Part shown: piece by piece, positions 18,792-27,479 of the stretch
Layout of the letters: each line of letters starts with the position of its first letter
Position numbering within the stretch: position 1 is the first letter of the stretch
Translations under genes and position numbers: made by a program
The notes under the pieces: generated by a model
Told to the model about the DNA's origin: nothing
What the model saw: only the letters and a program-made list of their open reading frames with translations
The model's database searches: none
NCBI GenBank assembly: GCA_913050005.1
Contig: CAJXBI010000006.1
Coordinates: 1 to 53,385 of the forward strand
DNA from: an uncultured Bacteroidota bacterium
GTDB lineage: Bacteria; Bacteroidota; Bacteroidia; NS11-12g; UBA9320
Length of the DNA stretch: 53,385 nt
Reading direction: 5' to 3'

Positions 18792-20150
18792 CTAGTTTTT
18801 TGGAGCTACTGTTTTGTTCTCAATAATTCGAGTATAGTTCAGTAAAAGGAATCCTAAAACGAAGAAAACCATCATCATTAATACTGACATTCGCATGTTA
18901 CCAAATGTACCCTCAAGAAGTCCAAATAAGAATGGACCAATGATTAAACCTACTTTTTCCATGACATCATAAAAACTAAAATAAGAAGCTGAATCGTCTG
19001 TTTTTGGTAACATTTTACTGTAGGTTGACCTACTCAAAGATTGAGTTCCTCCCATAATAAATCCTACTATAATTGCTAATAAGTAAAATTCGAGTGGTAA
19101 ATCAATAAAATAGGCAACTATAGTACATATGACCCAAATAAAAGTCGATAACATTAATGTTTTCAAATTACCAATTCGTCTCGATAAACTTGATAGAACA
19201 TAGGCCCCAGCTACTGCGATTAGTTGAATCAGTATAATACTAACGATTAGCCCAATCTTACTAGATTGCCACCATTCACCATCATCAATCCAGTTAATCT
19301 CTTTACTTGCAAATAAGACAGCAAGTAACATGACAGTCTGCACACCCATATTATAAGTGAAATAACTGACTAAAAACCATTTTACTTTTCTATAGTTTTT
19401 TAACTCTCTCCATACCTTAATCAACTCCCTATAACCGTTCCATATAAAATTATCTTTTTTCTCTCTAGTGATATAATGACTAGAGTTTGGGAGATAATAA
19501 TACGTATACTGAGCAAAACCTATCCACCAAGCACCCACGATAATAAAAGCAAAACGAATGGGCATTATCCCTAATACTTGAGTTAACAATAAAATAGTAA
19601 CCAATAATAAAACACTTCCAATATAACCTAAGGCAAACCCCCTTGCACTAATCTGATCATGTTGATCCTTATCTGCAATTTCTAATAAAAAAGAATTATA
19701 AAAAACCAAACTTCCCCAAAAACCGATACTAGCAAAAAACAAGGGCAGCATACTCATCTCAATATTTTCTACATCGAAAAAATATAAAGACATGCAACCA
19801 GCTGCACCCAAATAACAGAAAAACTGCATAAATCGCTTCTTAGTTCCAGAATAGTCTGCAATTCCAGATAAAATTGGAACTAAAATGACCACAGTCAGGA
19901 ATGACAGTGAATACACGTATGAATACAATTCTGTATTTACAAATTCTCTACCAAAGAATACTATCATGTCAACACTATCACCATTAATCTCGCGAACTAA
20001 ACCGTTTTCTGCGGCATGACTTTTGGTAACTGCTTGATAAAAAATAGGAAAAATCGCAGTGGATATAATGAGATTATAAACCGAATTGGCCCAATCATAA
20101 AATGTCCATGCTCTAATTACTTTGGGATCGTTTTTTTTAAATACTCGCAC
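18792..20150 (-). CDS. MFS transporter, Atg22-like (UMF family)
   Basis: A 452-residue major facilitator protein with about twelve membrane segments. The opening RAWTFYDWANSVYNLIISTAIFP is the hallmark of the Atg22/UMF1 group, and the loop between segments has GGTQSLSRSTYSKMLPK, typical of MFS cytoplasmic loops. Fungal relatives export amino acids from vacuoles; bacterial substrates are not known. The start is a GTG at 20150 because no ATG precedes the conserved N-terminus in this frame. The gene ends one base before the flippase gene, so it probably heads the polysaccharide operon by position only. Confidence 0.83.
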   Translation of the reverse strand: MRVFKKNDPKVIRAWTFYDWANSVYNLIISTAIFPIFYQAVTKSHAAENGLVREINGDSVDMIVFFGREFVNTELYSYVYSLSFLTVVILVPILSGIADYSGTKKRFMQFFCYLGAAGCMSLYFFDVENIEMSMLPLFFASIGFWGSLVFYNSFLLEIADKDQHDQISARGFALGYIGSVLLLVTILLLTQVLGIMPIRFAFIIVGAWWIGFAQYTYYYLPNSSHYITREKKDNFIWNGYRELIKVWRELKNYRKVKWFLVSYFTYNMGVQTVMLLAVLFASKEINWIDDGEWWQSSKIGLIVSIILIQLIAVAGAYVLSSLSRRIGNLKTLMLSTFIWVICTIVAYFIDLPLEFYLLAIIVGFIMGGTQSLSRSTYSKMLPKTDDSASYFSFYDVMEKVGLIIGPFLFGLLEGTFGNMRMSVLMMMVFFVLGFLLLNYTRIIENKTVAPKN

Positions 20151-20203
20151 AATTATTTCAAAGCAAGCAAAAAAATCAAGACAACAAGAACTTATTTATG
20201 CAC

Positions 20204-21415
20204 CTATGCTGCCTTTAGTCTTAATTTATCGATGACTTTCTTGGCATCTTTTATCTCAATACTGATTTTCTTGACAGAATCTTCTGACGGAGTATCATAC
20301 ATATAATCGCTTAAAATTTCTTCGCAAATAGAACGCAATCCTCTCGCACCAAGTTTAAACTCAAGGGCTTTTTCAACAATGTAATCAATAACTTTTTCTG
20401 AGATTTCTAATTCAACTCCATCCATCTTAAAAAGTGCCTCATATTGCTTTATTAAGGCATTTTTAGGTTTCATAAGAATTGATTTTAGTGTCTCTGCATC
20501 AAGTGGTTTTAATGCTGTTAAAATTGGAATCCTACCAATTATCTCTGGTATAAGTCCAAATTGTTTAACATCAGACTGCATGATATACTCAAGGTATTGG
20601 TCCTTATTAATCTCTTCCTTAAAGTTTGATTTATAACCTAACGCACCTGCTTGAAGTCTTTTATTAATAATTTTATCAATACCATCAAAAGCACCTCCAC
20701 AAATGAATAGAATATTTCTTGTGTCAATCTTTATCATTTTCTGGTCAGGATGCTTTCTCCCCCCTTGTGGAGCAACATTAGCAACAGTACCCTCTAAGAT
20801 TTTAAGTAAACCTTGTTGAACACCCTCTCCGCTAACATCACGAGTAATACTTGGATTATCAGACTTTCTTGCAATCTTATCAATCTCATCAATATAAATT
20901 ATACCTCGTTCGGTAGCTTCTTTATCATAATCTGAAGCTTGGTAGAGTCTAGAGATAATACTTTCTACATCCTCTCCTACATAGCCGGCCTCTGTTAATA
21001 CAGTTGCATCTGCAATACAAAATGGAACATCAAGGCACCTTGCCAAGGTACGTGCTAAGAGTGTTTTACCTGTACCTGTTTCTCCAATAAGCAAGACATT
21101 GGATTTTTCTAATTCGACATCATACTTTTCAGATTCGAATGATAATCGCTTATAGTGATTATATACAGCAACACTTAAGGTTTTTTTTGCTTTTTCTTGA
21201 CCTATGACGTACTCATCCAAAAGAGATTTTATTGCTTTTGGTTTTTTTAAATCAAAAAGCAACTCTTTTTTCTGGAGTGATTTTGCTCTGGACTCACTGA
21301 GGATTATCTCATTGCCTTGGTGAACACAATCTTCACAGATATGTGCATCAATACCAGAAATTAGGAGACCCACCTCTCCTTTACTTCTCCCACAAAAAGA
21401 ACATATTAACTGCAT
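20204..21415 (-). CDS. clpX: ClpX, AAA+ unfoldase of the ClpXP protease
   Basis: Recognises and unfolds substrates for ClpP. The 403-residue protein has the C4 zinc-binding domain (CSFC near the N-terminus and CEDC about 22 residues later), Walker A GETGTGKT, pore loop GYVGED, Walker B IIYIDEID and sensor regions GLIPEIIGR and GARGLRS. The ClpP-docking loop, IGF in enterobacteria, reads LGY here (AGALGYKSN). It follows clpP after 9 bases. The start is a clear ATG at 21415. The downstream MFS gene is separated by 53 bases. Confidence 0.97.
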   Translation of the reverse strand: MQLICSFCGRSKGEVGLLISGIDAHICEDCVHQGNEIILSESRAKSLQKKELLFDLKKPKAIKSLLDEYVIGQEKAKKTLSVAVYNHYKRLSFESEKYDVELEKSNVLLIGETGTGKTLLARTLARCLDVPFCIADATVLTEAGYVGEDVESIISRLYQASDYDKEATERGIIYIDEIDKIARKSDNPSITRDVSGEGVQQGLLKILEGTVANVAPQGGRKHPDQKMIKIDTRNILFICGGAFDGIDKIINKRLQAGALGYKSNFKEEINKDQYLEYIMQSDVKQFGLIPEIIGRIPILTALKPLDAETLKSILMKPKNALIKQYEALFKMDGVELEISEKVIDYIVEKALEFKLGARGLRSICEEILSDYMYDTPSEDSVKKISIEIKDAKKVIDKLRLKAA

Positions 21416-21424
21416 AAATGGAAT

Positions 21425-22105
21425 TTATTTTCTGATGAGAACTTCATCTATCATACCATATTCTTTGGCTTCTTGAGCTGTCATCCAGTAATCACGCTCA
21501 CTGTCTTTTTCGACCTTATTGAATTTTTGACCAGAATGTTGGGCTATAATTTCATATAATTCTTTCTTCAACTTTATAATTTCTTTAACCGTAATTTCCA
21601 TATCAGTTGCCTGACCTTGGGCTCCACCCAAAGGTTGATGAATCATTACTCGACTATGTTTCAAAGCTGTTCTCTTTCCATTTGTTCCTGCACACATTAA
21701 AACAGCACCCATACTTGCTGCCATACCTGTACAAATTGTTGCTACATCTGGAGCTATATATTGCATTGTGTCGTATATTCCGAGTCCTGCGTAAACTGAT
21801 CCACCTGGACTATTTATGTAAATCTGTATATCTCGCTTTGCATCAGAACTCTCAAGAAAAAGCAATTGTGCTTGAATCACATTTGCTATATAATCATCGA
21901 TACCTGTACCCAAAAATATAATACGATCTGCCATTAATCTTGAGAAAACATCAACCTCTCTGAATGGCATTTGCCTCTCCTCAATTACCGTTCTTGTCAT
22001 ATCTTGAGGAGATTGAATGGAGCTTGAAATGTAGTGGTCTACTTTCGAGCTGCTGATTCCCATATGTTTAGTTGCGTACTTTTTAAATTCTTTCCCGTAA
22101 TCCAT
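21425..22105 (-). CDS. clpP: ClpP, serine protease subunit
   Basis: Forms the barrel peptidase used by ClpX. The 226-residue protein has the full Ser-His-Asp triad: S131 in [13 protein letters not shown]156 in RVMIHQP and the Asp in [11 protein letters not shown] (about 205). An N-terminal extension of about 30 residues before the conserved core is probably processed. The gene is first of clpP-clpX. A possible promoter lies at 22125-22160 (CAAATTTA read as TAAATTTG on the minus strand), though the -33 spacing of 24 is long. Confidence 0.97.
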   Translation of the reverse strand: MDYGKEFKKYATKHMGISSSKVDHYISSSIQSPQDMTRTVIEERQMPFREVDVFSRLMADRIIFLGTGIDDYIANVIQAQLLFLESSDAKRDIQIYINSPGGSVYAGLGIYDTMQYIAPDVATICTGMAASMGAVLMCAGTNGKRTALKHSRVMIHQPLGGAQGQATDMEITVKEIIKLKKELYEIIAQHSGQKFNKVEKDSERDYWMTAQEAKEYGMIDEVLIRK

Positions 22106-22240
22106 TAGTTACATATATAATTTTCAAATTTAAACATTTAGCTCATTAGTTGTCATCAAAAACAACTTCAAGTGCGTTAATTATGTCAAAAATTAGAACA
22201 AACTGATCTTTTTAATATAATTTGGTTTCTGAAAAAAGGT

Positions 22241-23617
22241 TTAATTTTTATCATTAAACTTTTTTATCACATCATAAAATTTTTCTACAGTTATTTTTTT
22301 TATTTTGAGAGTAATCATATCCTTAACCTTATCAATTACCTTTTTTTCAACTACTACATCTCTTATTCTAAGTAGGTAATTCTTTTCTTCTCTATTTTTA
22401 GCTTCAAAATTTTGAATCATTTTAGGATCAGGATTATTTAAACCATATTGCCTTAGCATTTGAGCTGTATATGCAAATGAGGTTTGATTAATATCTTCGT
22501 CCGAAACTTCTACATTTTCTTGTTCGGCAATTTTTTCTCTTATCAGTTGCTTTTTCAATACATTTGACTCATTGGCAAAGAGTTCATCTACATTATCTTT
22601 ATTGTAGGTATCTGGTTTTGTACCCTTAAGCCATCTTTTAAGAAAATCATCCGGCAACGTAAGTTTATGATTTTTTTCTAAAACTTTATTTATCTCAGCC
22701 TCCAATTGCTTTTCGGATTCAGCAACATAATATGAACCTAGATTTTCTTCAATTTTTTTGTTGAATTCTTCTTCATTGGTTACAGCACCAGGTCCCATAA
22801 CTAGATCATAAAACTCTTGATTGAGCTCTGCAGGTATAACTCGTTTTATTTCCTTAACTTTACCTGTAAAATTCTTACTTAGAGACCCTACCGCCTCTTT
22901 TTCTATACCTAATGAATGAGAAATTACCATTTCATTATCGTTGAATAAATCAATAACATTGAGTTTGATTTCATCATTGACACTAACATTCAGTAATTGT
23001 TTTTTAACTTTCTTACTTTTTACCACCTCAGGTAATACTGTAACCTCTTGTTCAAATACTCCTCCATCTTTGAGCTCTCCTTTTGAGTTGGTTTCAGTCA
23101 TTATCAAAACAATAGAATCATTTTCAGTTTCAGATTTATCAATATTTTCTAATTTTCCGTTTTGTCTCCTCAAATTCTTAATTTCAGTCTCAACCTCTTT
23201 ACCATCTAATTCAATTTCATAACGGGTAAGTTTATCCTTGGCAGAAATCTTTAAATCAAATACTGGTGCTAATCCTAAATCAAAATGAAATGTAAAATCG
23301 CCGTAATTTTCGAAGTCTGTTTCACTTTCTTGAGTATCACTAGTCATTGGCTGACCTAAAATATCAATTTTATTATCCTGAAGATATTTATATAACTCTT
23401 CAGATGTTAGTCGATTAACTTCCTCAAATAATACACTTTTACCAATCATCTGTTTTACCATTCCCAAGGGAACAGTTCCTGGTCTAAAGCCCGGAATTTT
23501 TGCTTTTTTTCGATAATCTTTAAATTGTTTATTTAAATTACCTTGATAATCTTCATTCTTAACTTCAATGCTAATTATAGCATTTAAATCATCTAATTTT
23601 TTGAAAGTTGCATTCAT
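22241..23617 (-). CDS. tig: Trigger factor, ribosome-associated chaperone
   Basis: A 458-residue protein with the N-terminal ribosome-binding domain. That domain includes GFRPGTVPLGMVKQMIG, the form of the ribosome-binding loop seen in Bacteroidota. A divergent FKBP-like middle region (about 150-245) and a long helical C-terminal domain follow. The middle domain lacks many classic FKBP active-site residues, as is common in this phylum. The gene precedes clpP and clpX in the conserved tig-clpP-clpX order. The intergenic space to clpP is 135 bases, so clpPX may have its own promoter. Confidence 0.92.
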   Translation of the reverse strand: MNATFKKLDDLNAIISIEVKNEDYQGNLNKQFKDYRKKAKIPGFRPGTVPLGMVKQMIGKSVLFEEVNRLTSEELYKYLQDNKIDILGQPMTSDTQESETDFENYGDFTFHFDLGLAPVFDLKISAKDKLTRYEIELDGKEVETEIKNLRRQNGKLENIDKSETENDSIVLIMTETNSKGELKDGGVFEQEVTVLPEVVKSKKVKKQLLNVSVNDEIKLNVIDLFNDNEMVISHSLGIEKEAVGSLSKNFTGKVKEIKRVIPAELNQEFYDLVMGPGAVTNEEEFNKKIEENLGSYYVAESEKQLEAEINKVLEKNHKLTLPDDFLKRWLKGTKPDTYNKDNVDELFANESNVLKKQLIREKIAEQENVEVSDEDINQTSFAYTAQMLRQYGLNNPDPKMIQNFEAKNREEKNYLLRIRDVVVEKKVIDKVKDMITLKIKKITVEKFYDVIKKFNDKN

Positions 23618-23690
23618 AACGTTAGTGTTTTAAGTAGGATTATAATGACTGAGTCTATTTTTTATTAAACTTTTCAAGAGAAATAAAAAA

Positions 23691-23721
23691 ATAAAACCCT
23701 GTTATGACAGGGCTTTATCTT
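23691..23721 (-). terminator. Terminator after tRNA-Leu
   Basis: A 6-7 base-pair stem CCCTGT (23697-23702) with ACAGGG (23707-23712) around a TATG loop. On the minus strand it is followed by a T-rich run (A-rich at 23686-23696 on the plus strand). It lies directly downstream of the tRNA and upstream of tig. Confidence 0.8.
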
Positions 23722-23728
23722 TTTGGTG

Positions 23729-23810
23729 TGCGGGCGAAAGGACTCGAACCTTCACACCGTGAGGCACTAGATCCTAAGTCTAGCGTGTCTACCAATTTCA
23801 CCACGCCCGC
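23729..23810 (-). tRNA. tRNA-Leu, anticodon UAG
   Basis: The minus strand folds as a class II tRNA of 82 bases. The acceptor arm GCGGGCG (23810-23804) pairs with CGCCCGC (23736-23730), followed by discriminator A at 23729. The D-loop contains TTGGTAGACAC, the anticodon stem is CTAGA/TCTAG with loop CTTAGGA, so the anticodon is TAG, and the T-loop is GGTTCGAGTCC. A variable arm longer than in class I tRNAs supports leucine. The 3' CCA is not encoded. A promoter and terminator flank it, so it is a single-gene unit. Confidence 0.97.
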
Positions 23811-23833
23811 ATGTGATTCCTCATAAAGGGCTG

Positions 23834-23866
23834 CAAATGTATAATAATATCTATTCAAGTTTAAAG
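23834..23866 (-). promoter_or_regulatory. Candidate promoter of tRNA-Leu
   Basis: On the minus strand the -7 box reads TACATTTG (23841-23834), a full consensus match. A TTTA-like -33 box lies about 20 bases upstream (near 23862-23865). This gives a start about 15 bases before the mature tRNA. Confidence 0.6.
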
Positions 23867-23879
23867 TTTAGTCCAAAAA

Positions 23880-23907
23880 AAATCCGTCATGTAAATATGA
23901 CGGATTT
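23880..23907 (-). terminator. Strong terminator of the secreted cargo gene
   Basis: A perfect 11-base-pair stem: AAATCCGTCAT (23880-23890) and ATGACGGATTT (23897-23907) with a 6-base loop. On the minus strand it is followed by a run of T (A at 23874-23881). It lies 20 bases past the stop of the cargo gene. Confidence 0.9.
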
Positions 23908-23926
23908 TAAAATTTATATATGAATT

Positions 23927-25894
23927 TTATTTCACCTGCATTCTTTTAGTTACTTGGTGTTCTGGAGTAGCTATTGTGTAGAAATACATCCCACTAGATA
24001 GACCATTTGCATCAATTGAAAGTTTATGATTACCCGCATTCATGACACCCAAATCTCCTTGATTTAATACATTACCAAGAATGTCTGTAACCGTAAGCGA
24101 AACTTTTGAGCTAGTTCTTAAGTATACTAAAACTTCAGAAGTTCCTTGGAAAGGATTGGGTTGATTTTGACTGACCACAAAAACTTCTGCTGTCTTTAGG
24201 TTATCGACACTTGCAGTTCTTACATCATTTCCTATTACGTTGTTGATAATATCAGCAACAGGAACTGCAGCATATTTCATAGTGTTAATTTCGTTAGGAT
24301 GAGAACCAGCACTAGCTGAGTGATTTTGTAGGAATGTACCAGGAGTAGCATCTTGTTGCCACATTACATGAAGATAATCATTTGCAACTTTAGCAGCAGA
24401 TGGAAAATTACATTCCTGTGTCCCATCCTGTGTTAAATTCTGTGGTCCCATCCATGTCTCGCCACCATCGGTAGAATATGAAACCATAATATCTCTGTAA
24501 TTAGCATTCAAAAAATGTAATTGATTTTCAACTGGAGCTGAATAAACTACAAATAGATTGCCATTTTCGTCTGCACTTGATGAAGGCATAGTTACTAGCG
24601 ATGTATTTCCTGTTCTAGTAGCAGATAATAAATTAGCAGGTACATTTTGATTTGCATCAAGACTACTGTAAGTTTCTGCGGTCACATTAAATTGACCATC
24701 TTGGTCTAAATCAAAACCTGAACCAGCAATACGACTTGTTACATCTCCTTCTTTCCAATGTCTAATTTGGGATGTTCCTGGAAAAAATGAGAAACCTGTT
24801 GTGTCTGCACCATCAGGCTCAGCACCTAATACTCTTCCTAAACCCCAAAAAGCATGAACTTTTCCAGAAGGATCTATCATAACATCCATAGAACCATCAT
24901 TAGAAAGAGCAGTATCACCTGATAGTAATAATCGAGCTGCAGATCGTTGTCCTTTGAATGGAAAACTATCAACATCGGTATAAGTCCAACTATCACCATT
25001 ATCAGTTGATTTCCAAAGGGATACAGGATCACCTAAACCACCAAGCAAAATTGCTACAATTGAGTCTCTGACATCAATAGCATAGCTATCACCGCCACCT
25101 GCAGCAAATAGCGTACTGTCATAACCCGGCAAAAGGACATGAGCAATATCAGCAGAATCTCCATTGACATCCCATCTACTATATGTTGTTGGACTATTAA
25201 CACCCTTTCGAGTTACTACAGGTACTCCATTGGCTTCACTTGCCCAATAGTTTGATATGATATGTATTTTACCATTTGAAGCAGCACTTCTATTCCAAAT
25301 AGGAACACGATTAGAGTTAGGTTCTGTAAGATCGTCTAAAATAGCATTTGAACTATTGAATGACGTATTACCTTTGGCACTGTTTTTTGAGGTTATAAAG
25401 CCACCAGTGTTGGACTCATGAGCAATAGTCATTTCTGATCCATCATCTATAAGCATAATTGTTGGCCATCCGGTTCTACCTGCAGATTCAATTTTAGAAT
25501 CTCTACCCATCAACCAATTGGCTCCATCATAATGGTTGTACCCACTTCCTCTGTTAGGATAACCTGTTCCTGCATCTGGACTAGTTGTCCACACAGCCGA
25601 GACTGTTCCATCAGCGTGAAGAATAATTCTTCTTCCTGGACTAGAGTTGGTTTGCAAATCGTAGTAGGTATCACCTAAGTCTATATAATCGTAGTTAACA
25701 GCTTTTTTTCTTTTAATAACGGTATTTTTAATTGTAATAACTTCACCAGGTGTGTACTCATTATCGATAGCTTTTACTAATGATGCATATGCTTTTACTT
25801 GAAGGGCATCTGGGACATTAAGCTCTTGTACTCTTGTTTGAGAAAAGGATAGTATTGACGTGAACATCAATCCAATAAGTAGTGCTTTTTTCAT
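23927..25894 (-). CDS. Secreted BNR/sialidase-like repeat protein with type IX sorting domain
   Basis: A large exported protein. I start it at the ATG at 25894, giving a clean signal peptide (MKKALLIGLMFTSILSFSQ); an upstream in-frame ATG at 25918 would add eight residues with no function. The body contains Asp-box-like (BNR) motifs, STDNGDSWTY and YSTDGGETWMGP, the pattern of beta-propeller sialidase-type folds. I cannot identify catalytic residues, so enzyme activity is not claimed. The last 85 or so residues are a type A sorting domain (NQPNPFQGTSEV, LSSGMYFYTI, KRMQVK), so export by the type IX system represented here by porU and porV is expected. It is a single-gene unit with its own promoter and terminator. 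Confidence 0.85.
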   Translation of the reverse strand: MKKALLIGLMFTSILSFSQTRVQELNVPDALQVKAYASLVKAIDNEYTPGEVITIKNTVIKRKKAVNYDYIDLGDTYYDLQTNSSPGRRIILHADGTVSAVWTTSPDAGTGYPNRGSGYNHYDGANWLMGRDSKIESAGRTGWPTIMLIDDGSEMTIAHESNTGGFITSKNSAKGNTSFNSSNAILDDLTEPNSNRVPIWNRSAASNGKIHIISNYWASEANGVPVVTRKGVNSPTTYSRWDVNGDSADIAHVLLPGYDSTLFAAGGGDSYAIDVRDSIVAILLGGLGDPVSLWKSTDNGDSWTYTDVDSFPFKGQRSAARLLLSGDTALSNDGSMDVMIDPSGKVHAFWGLGRVLGAEPDGADTTGFSFFPGTSQIRHWKEGDVTSRIAGSGFDLDQDGQFNVTAETYSSLDANQNVPANLLSATRTGNTSLVTMPSSSADENGNLFVVYSAPVENQLHFLNANYRDIMVSYSTDGGETWMGPQNLTQDGTQECNFPSAAKVANDYLHVMWQQDATPGTFLQNHSASAGSHPNEINTMKYAAVPVADIINNVIGNDVRTASVDNLKTAEVFVVSQNQPNPFQGTSEVLVYLRTSSKVSLTVTDILGNVLNQGDLGVMNAGNHKLSIDANGLSSGMYFYTIATPEHQVTKRMQVK

Positions 25895-25952
25895 ATTATT
25901 TATTATGTTGATTATCATTAATTTATATTTTTAACTTTAGTTAAAAAACAAC

Positions 25953-25984
25953 CAAATATAGTATTCTTAATCCTATATGCCAAG
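25953..25984 (-). promoter_or_regulatory. Promoter of the secreted cargo gene, overlapping the end of holA
   Basis: On the minus strand the -7 box is TATATTTG (25960-25953) and the -33 box is CTTG (25984-25981), 20 bases apart. The -33 box lies inside the last codons of holA. The leader to the ATG at 25894 would be about 55 bases. Confidence 0.65.
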
Positions 25985-26998
25985 GATTTTGAGAACGGTT
26001 TCCTCGAAAAGTAATTCAGGTTCTTTTGAGGATTGAGTTATTCCTTTAAATTTCAAATCACAATCGTTTATAAAACCAATTACATCAACAATTTTCTTTC
26101 CTGAATAATTCCTTGCAGCCTCTCTATATTCGCCAATTGCAAAAAATGGAATTCCCACACTTGACATCACTTCTTTATCTGTTTTTTGAATCATACTTTG
26201 CACCAAAGCCACTTTTTTGAAATAACTGAAGATTGAAGCATTGAGCATGACAATAGGATGATTATGAATATTTGCCTTAAAAAAGTTTAGAATCTCAACA
26301 GCCTGACTTTTCTGTTTTTTGGCTAACGCTTTTTGTAATGCAAATATATTGTACAGCTTATTAATGCCAACATACCTCTCAATCTGATCCTCTCTTAATT
26401 TGTTGCCCTGCTCTACATTTGAAAAAACCTTATCCAACTCTTTAACTATAGTGGAAAATTTAAACCCACAATTTTCAACTAATAAGTGCAAAGTTTTTGG
26501 TTCAATATCATAGCCTTTATTTTGTATATAAGATGCTGTAACCGTTGATACTTCCCTCTCTGGTATGGGTTCTGCTGTAAATATTACAGCATGTTTTTTC
26601 ATTGCCATTCCTAGTTTTCTATTCATTAGCAGTTTTTTACTCGGATGGTACCAGACTAAAACGGTGCTTTTAACAGGATTCTCTATATATGGAATAATAG
26701 CATCTGGCGTCTTACAAAATTGTGCTTCTTTGAATACAACTAATTGTTTATCCGCCATCATTGGAAAACGTCGAGCAATATTCATAATATCCGAAACTTG
26801 TGTTTCCTTTCCATAGAATACATGGTTGTTAAAACTAGCTGTTGCTTTATCAACAACAACCTCCTCAATCTTAGTTATTAATTTTTCTAGAAAATAGTAT
26901 TCCTCTCCATGTAATAGGTAAATAGGTAAAATCTCTTTCTTATCAAGTTGATTTATCAAATTGTTGAATTCTGTATATGAACTACTACCTTTGGGCAT
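25973..26998 (-). CDS. holA: DNA polymerase III delta subunit
   Basis: The clamp-loader wrench subunit. The 341-residue protein has the family opening PIYLLHGEEYYFLEKLITKIE, a segment with FPMMADKQLVVFKEA, and the C-terminal collar-domain pattern (FALQKALAKKQKSQAVEILNFF, then SIFSYFKKVALVQS). The length matches bacterial HolA. The ATG at 26998 is 16 bases from the GTG of the divergent HsdR-N-like gene, so both genes must share or interleave promoter elements inside coding sequence. The call is confident. Confidence 0.93.
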   Translation of the reverse strand: MPKGSSSYTEFNNLINQLDKKEILPIYLLHGEEYYFLEKLITKIEEVVVDKATASFNNHVFYGKETQVSDIMNIARRFPMMADKQLVVFKEAQFCKTPDAIIPYIENPVKSTVLVWYHPSKKLLMNRKLGMAMKKHAVIFTAEPIPEREVSTVTASYIQNKGYDIEPKTLHLLVENCGFKFSTIVKELDKVFSNVEQGNKLREDQIERYVGINKLYNIFALQKALAKKQKSQAVEILNFFKANIHNHPIVMLNASIFSYFKKVALVQSMIQKTDKEVMSSVGIPFFAIGEYREAARNYSGKKIVDVIGFINDCDLKFKGITQSSKEPELLFEETVLKILGI

Positions 26999-27014
26999 AG
27001 GTTATTAAAAACTA

Positions 27015-27467
27015 GTGCAATTAAACTTCGAAAATTTTAACTTTCAACTAAAATCTGACAATAATGGTCAAAAATTAATCTTTGACCCTATTCGACAAAA
27101 GTATGTTACTCTGACTCCCGAAGAATGGGTTAGACAACATATTATTAAACAGCTTATAAAGAATGGTTTCCCAGCAGGAAGAATTAGTATTGAAAGAGCG
27201 CTTCCCAAGACCAAAAAAAGATACGATATTGTATTCTACAACTCAAATGGTCAACCAACATTACTTGTAGAATGCAAGGCTCCATCCGTTCGATTAGATA
27301 AAAAAACATTAGAACAGGTGTCATCTTATATTCAGTATTTAGATTCTTCGATGATTCTTCTATCAAATGGTTTGCAACACATATTGATACAGAGGGATGA
27401 GATGAACTTTAAAATTGTACAAAATTTTCCCCATTTTAGTGAAGAAAAAAATGTTTTTTTGCCCTAG
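27015..27467 (+). CDS. Stand-alone HsdR N-terminal-like protein (PD-(D/E)XK nuclease fold)
   Basis: A 150-residue protein matching only the N-terminal nuclease-type domain of type I restriction R subunits. LTPEEWVRQHIIKQLI is followed by KRYDIVFYNSNGQPTLLVECKAP. The D and E-x-K of that segment are the PD-(D/E)XK catalytic residues and are intact. No helicase motor, HsdM or HsdS gene is adjacent, so it is not a restriction system as it stands. The start is GTG at 27015: the resulting MQLNFENFNF is the usual opening of this small family. It is divergent from holA, an arrangement I believe recurs in Bacteroidota, which hints at a DNA-replication or repair role. No function has been shown here. 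Confidence 0.8.
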   Translation: MQLNFENFNFQLKSDNNGQKLIFDPIRQKYVTLTPEEWVRQHIIKQLIKNGFPAGRISIERALPKTKKRYDIVFYNSNGQPTLLVECKAPSVRLDKKTLEQVSSYIQYLDSSMILLSNGLQHILIQRDEMNFKIVQNFPHFSEEKNVFLP

Positions 27468-27479
27468 ATTTATAATAAT

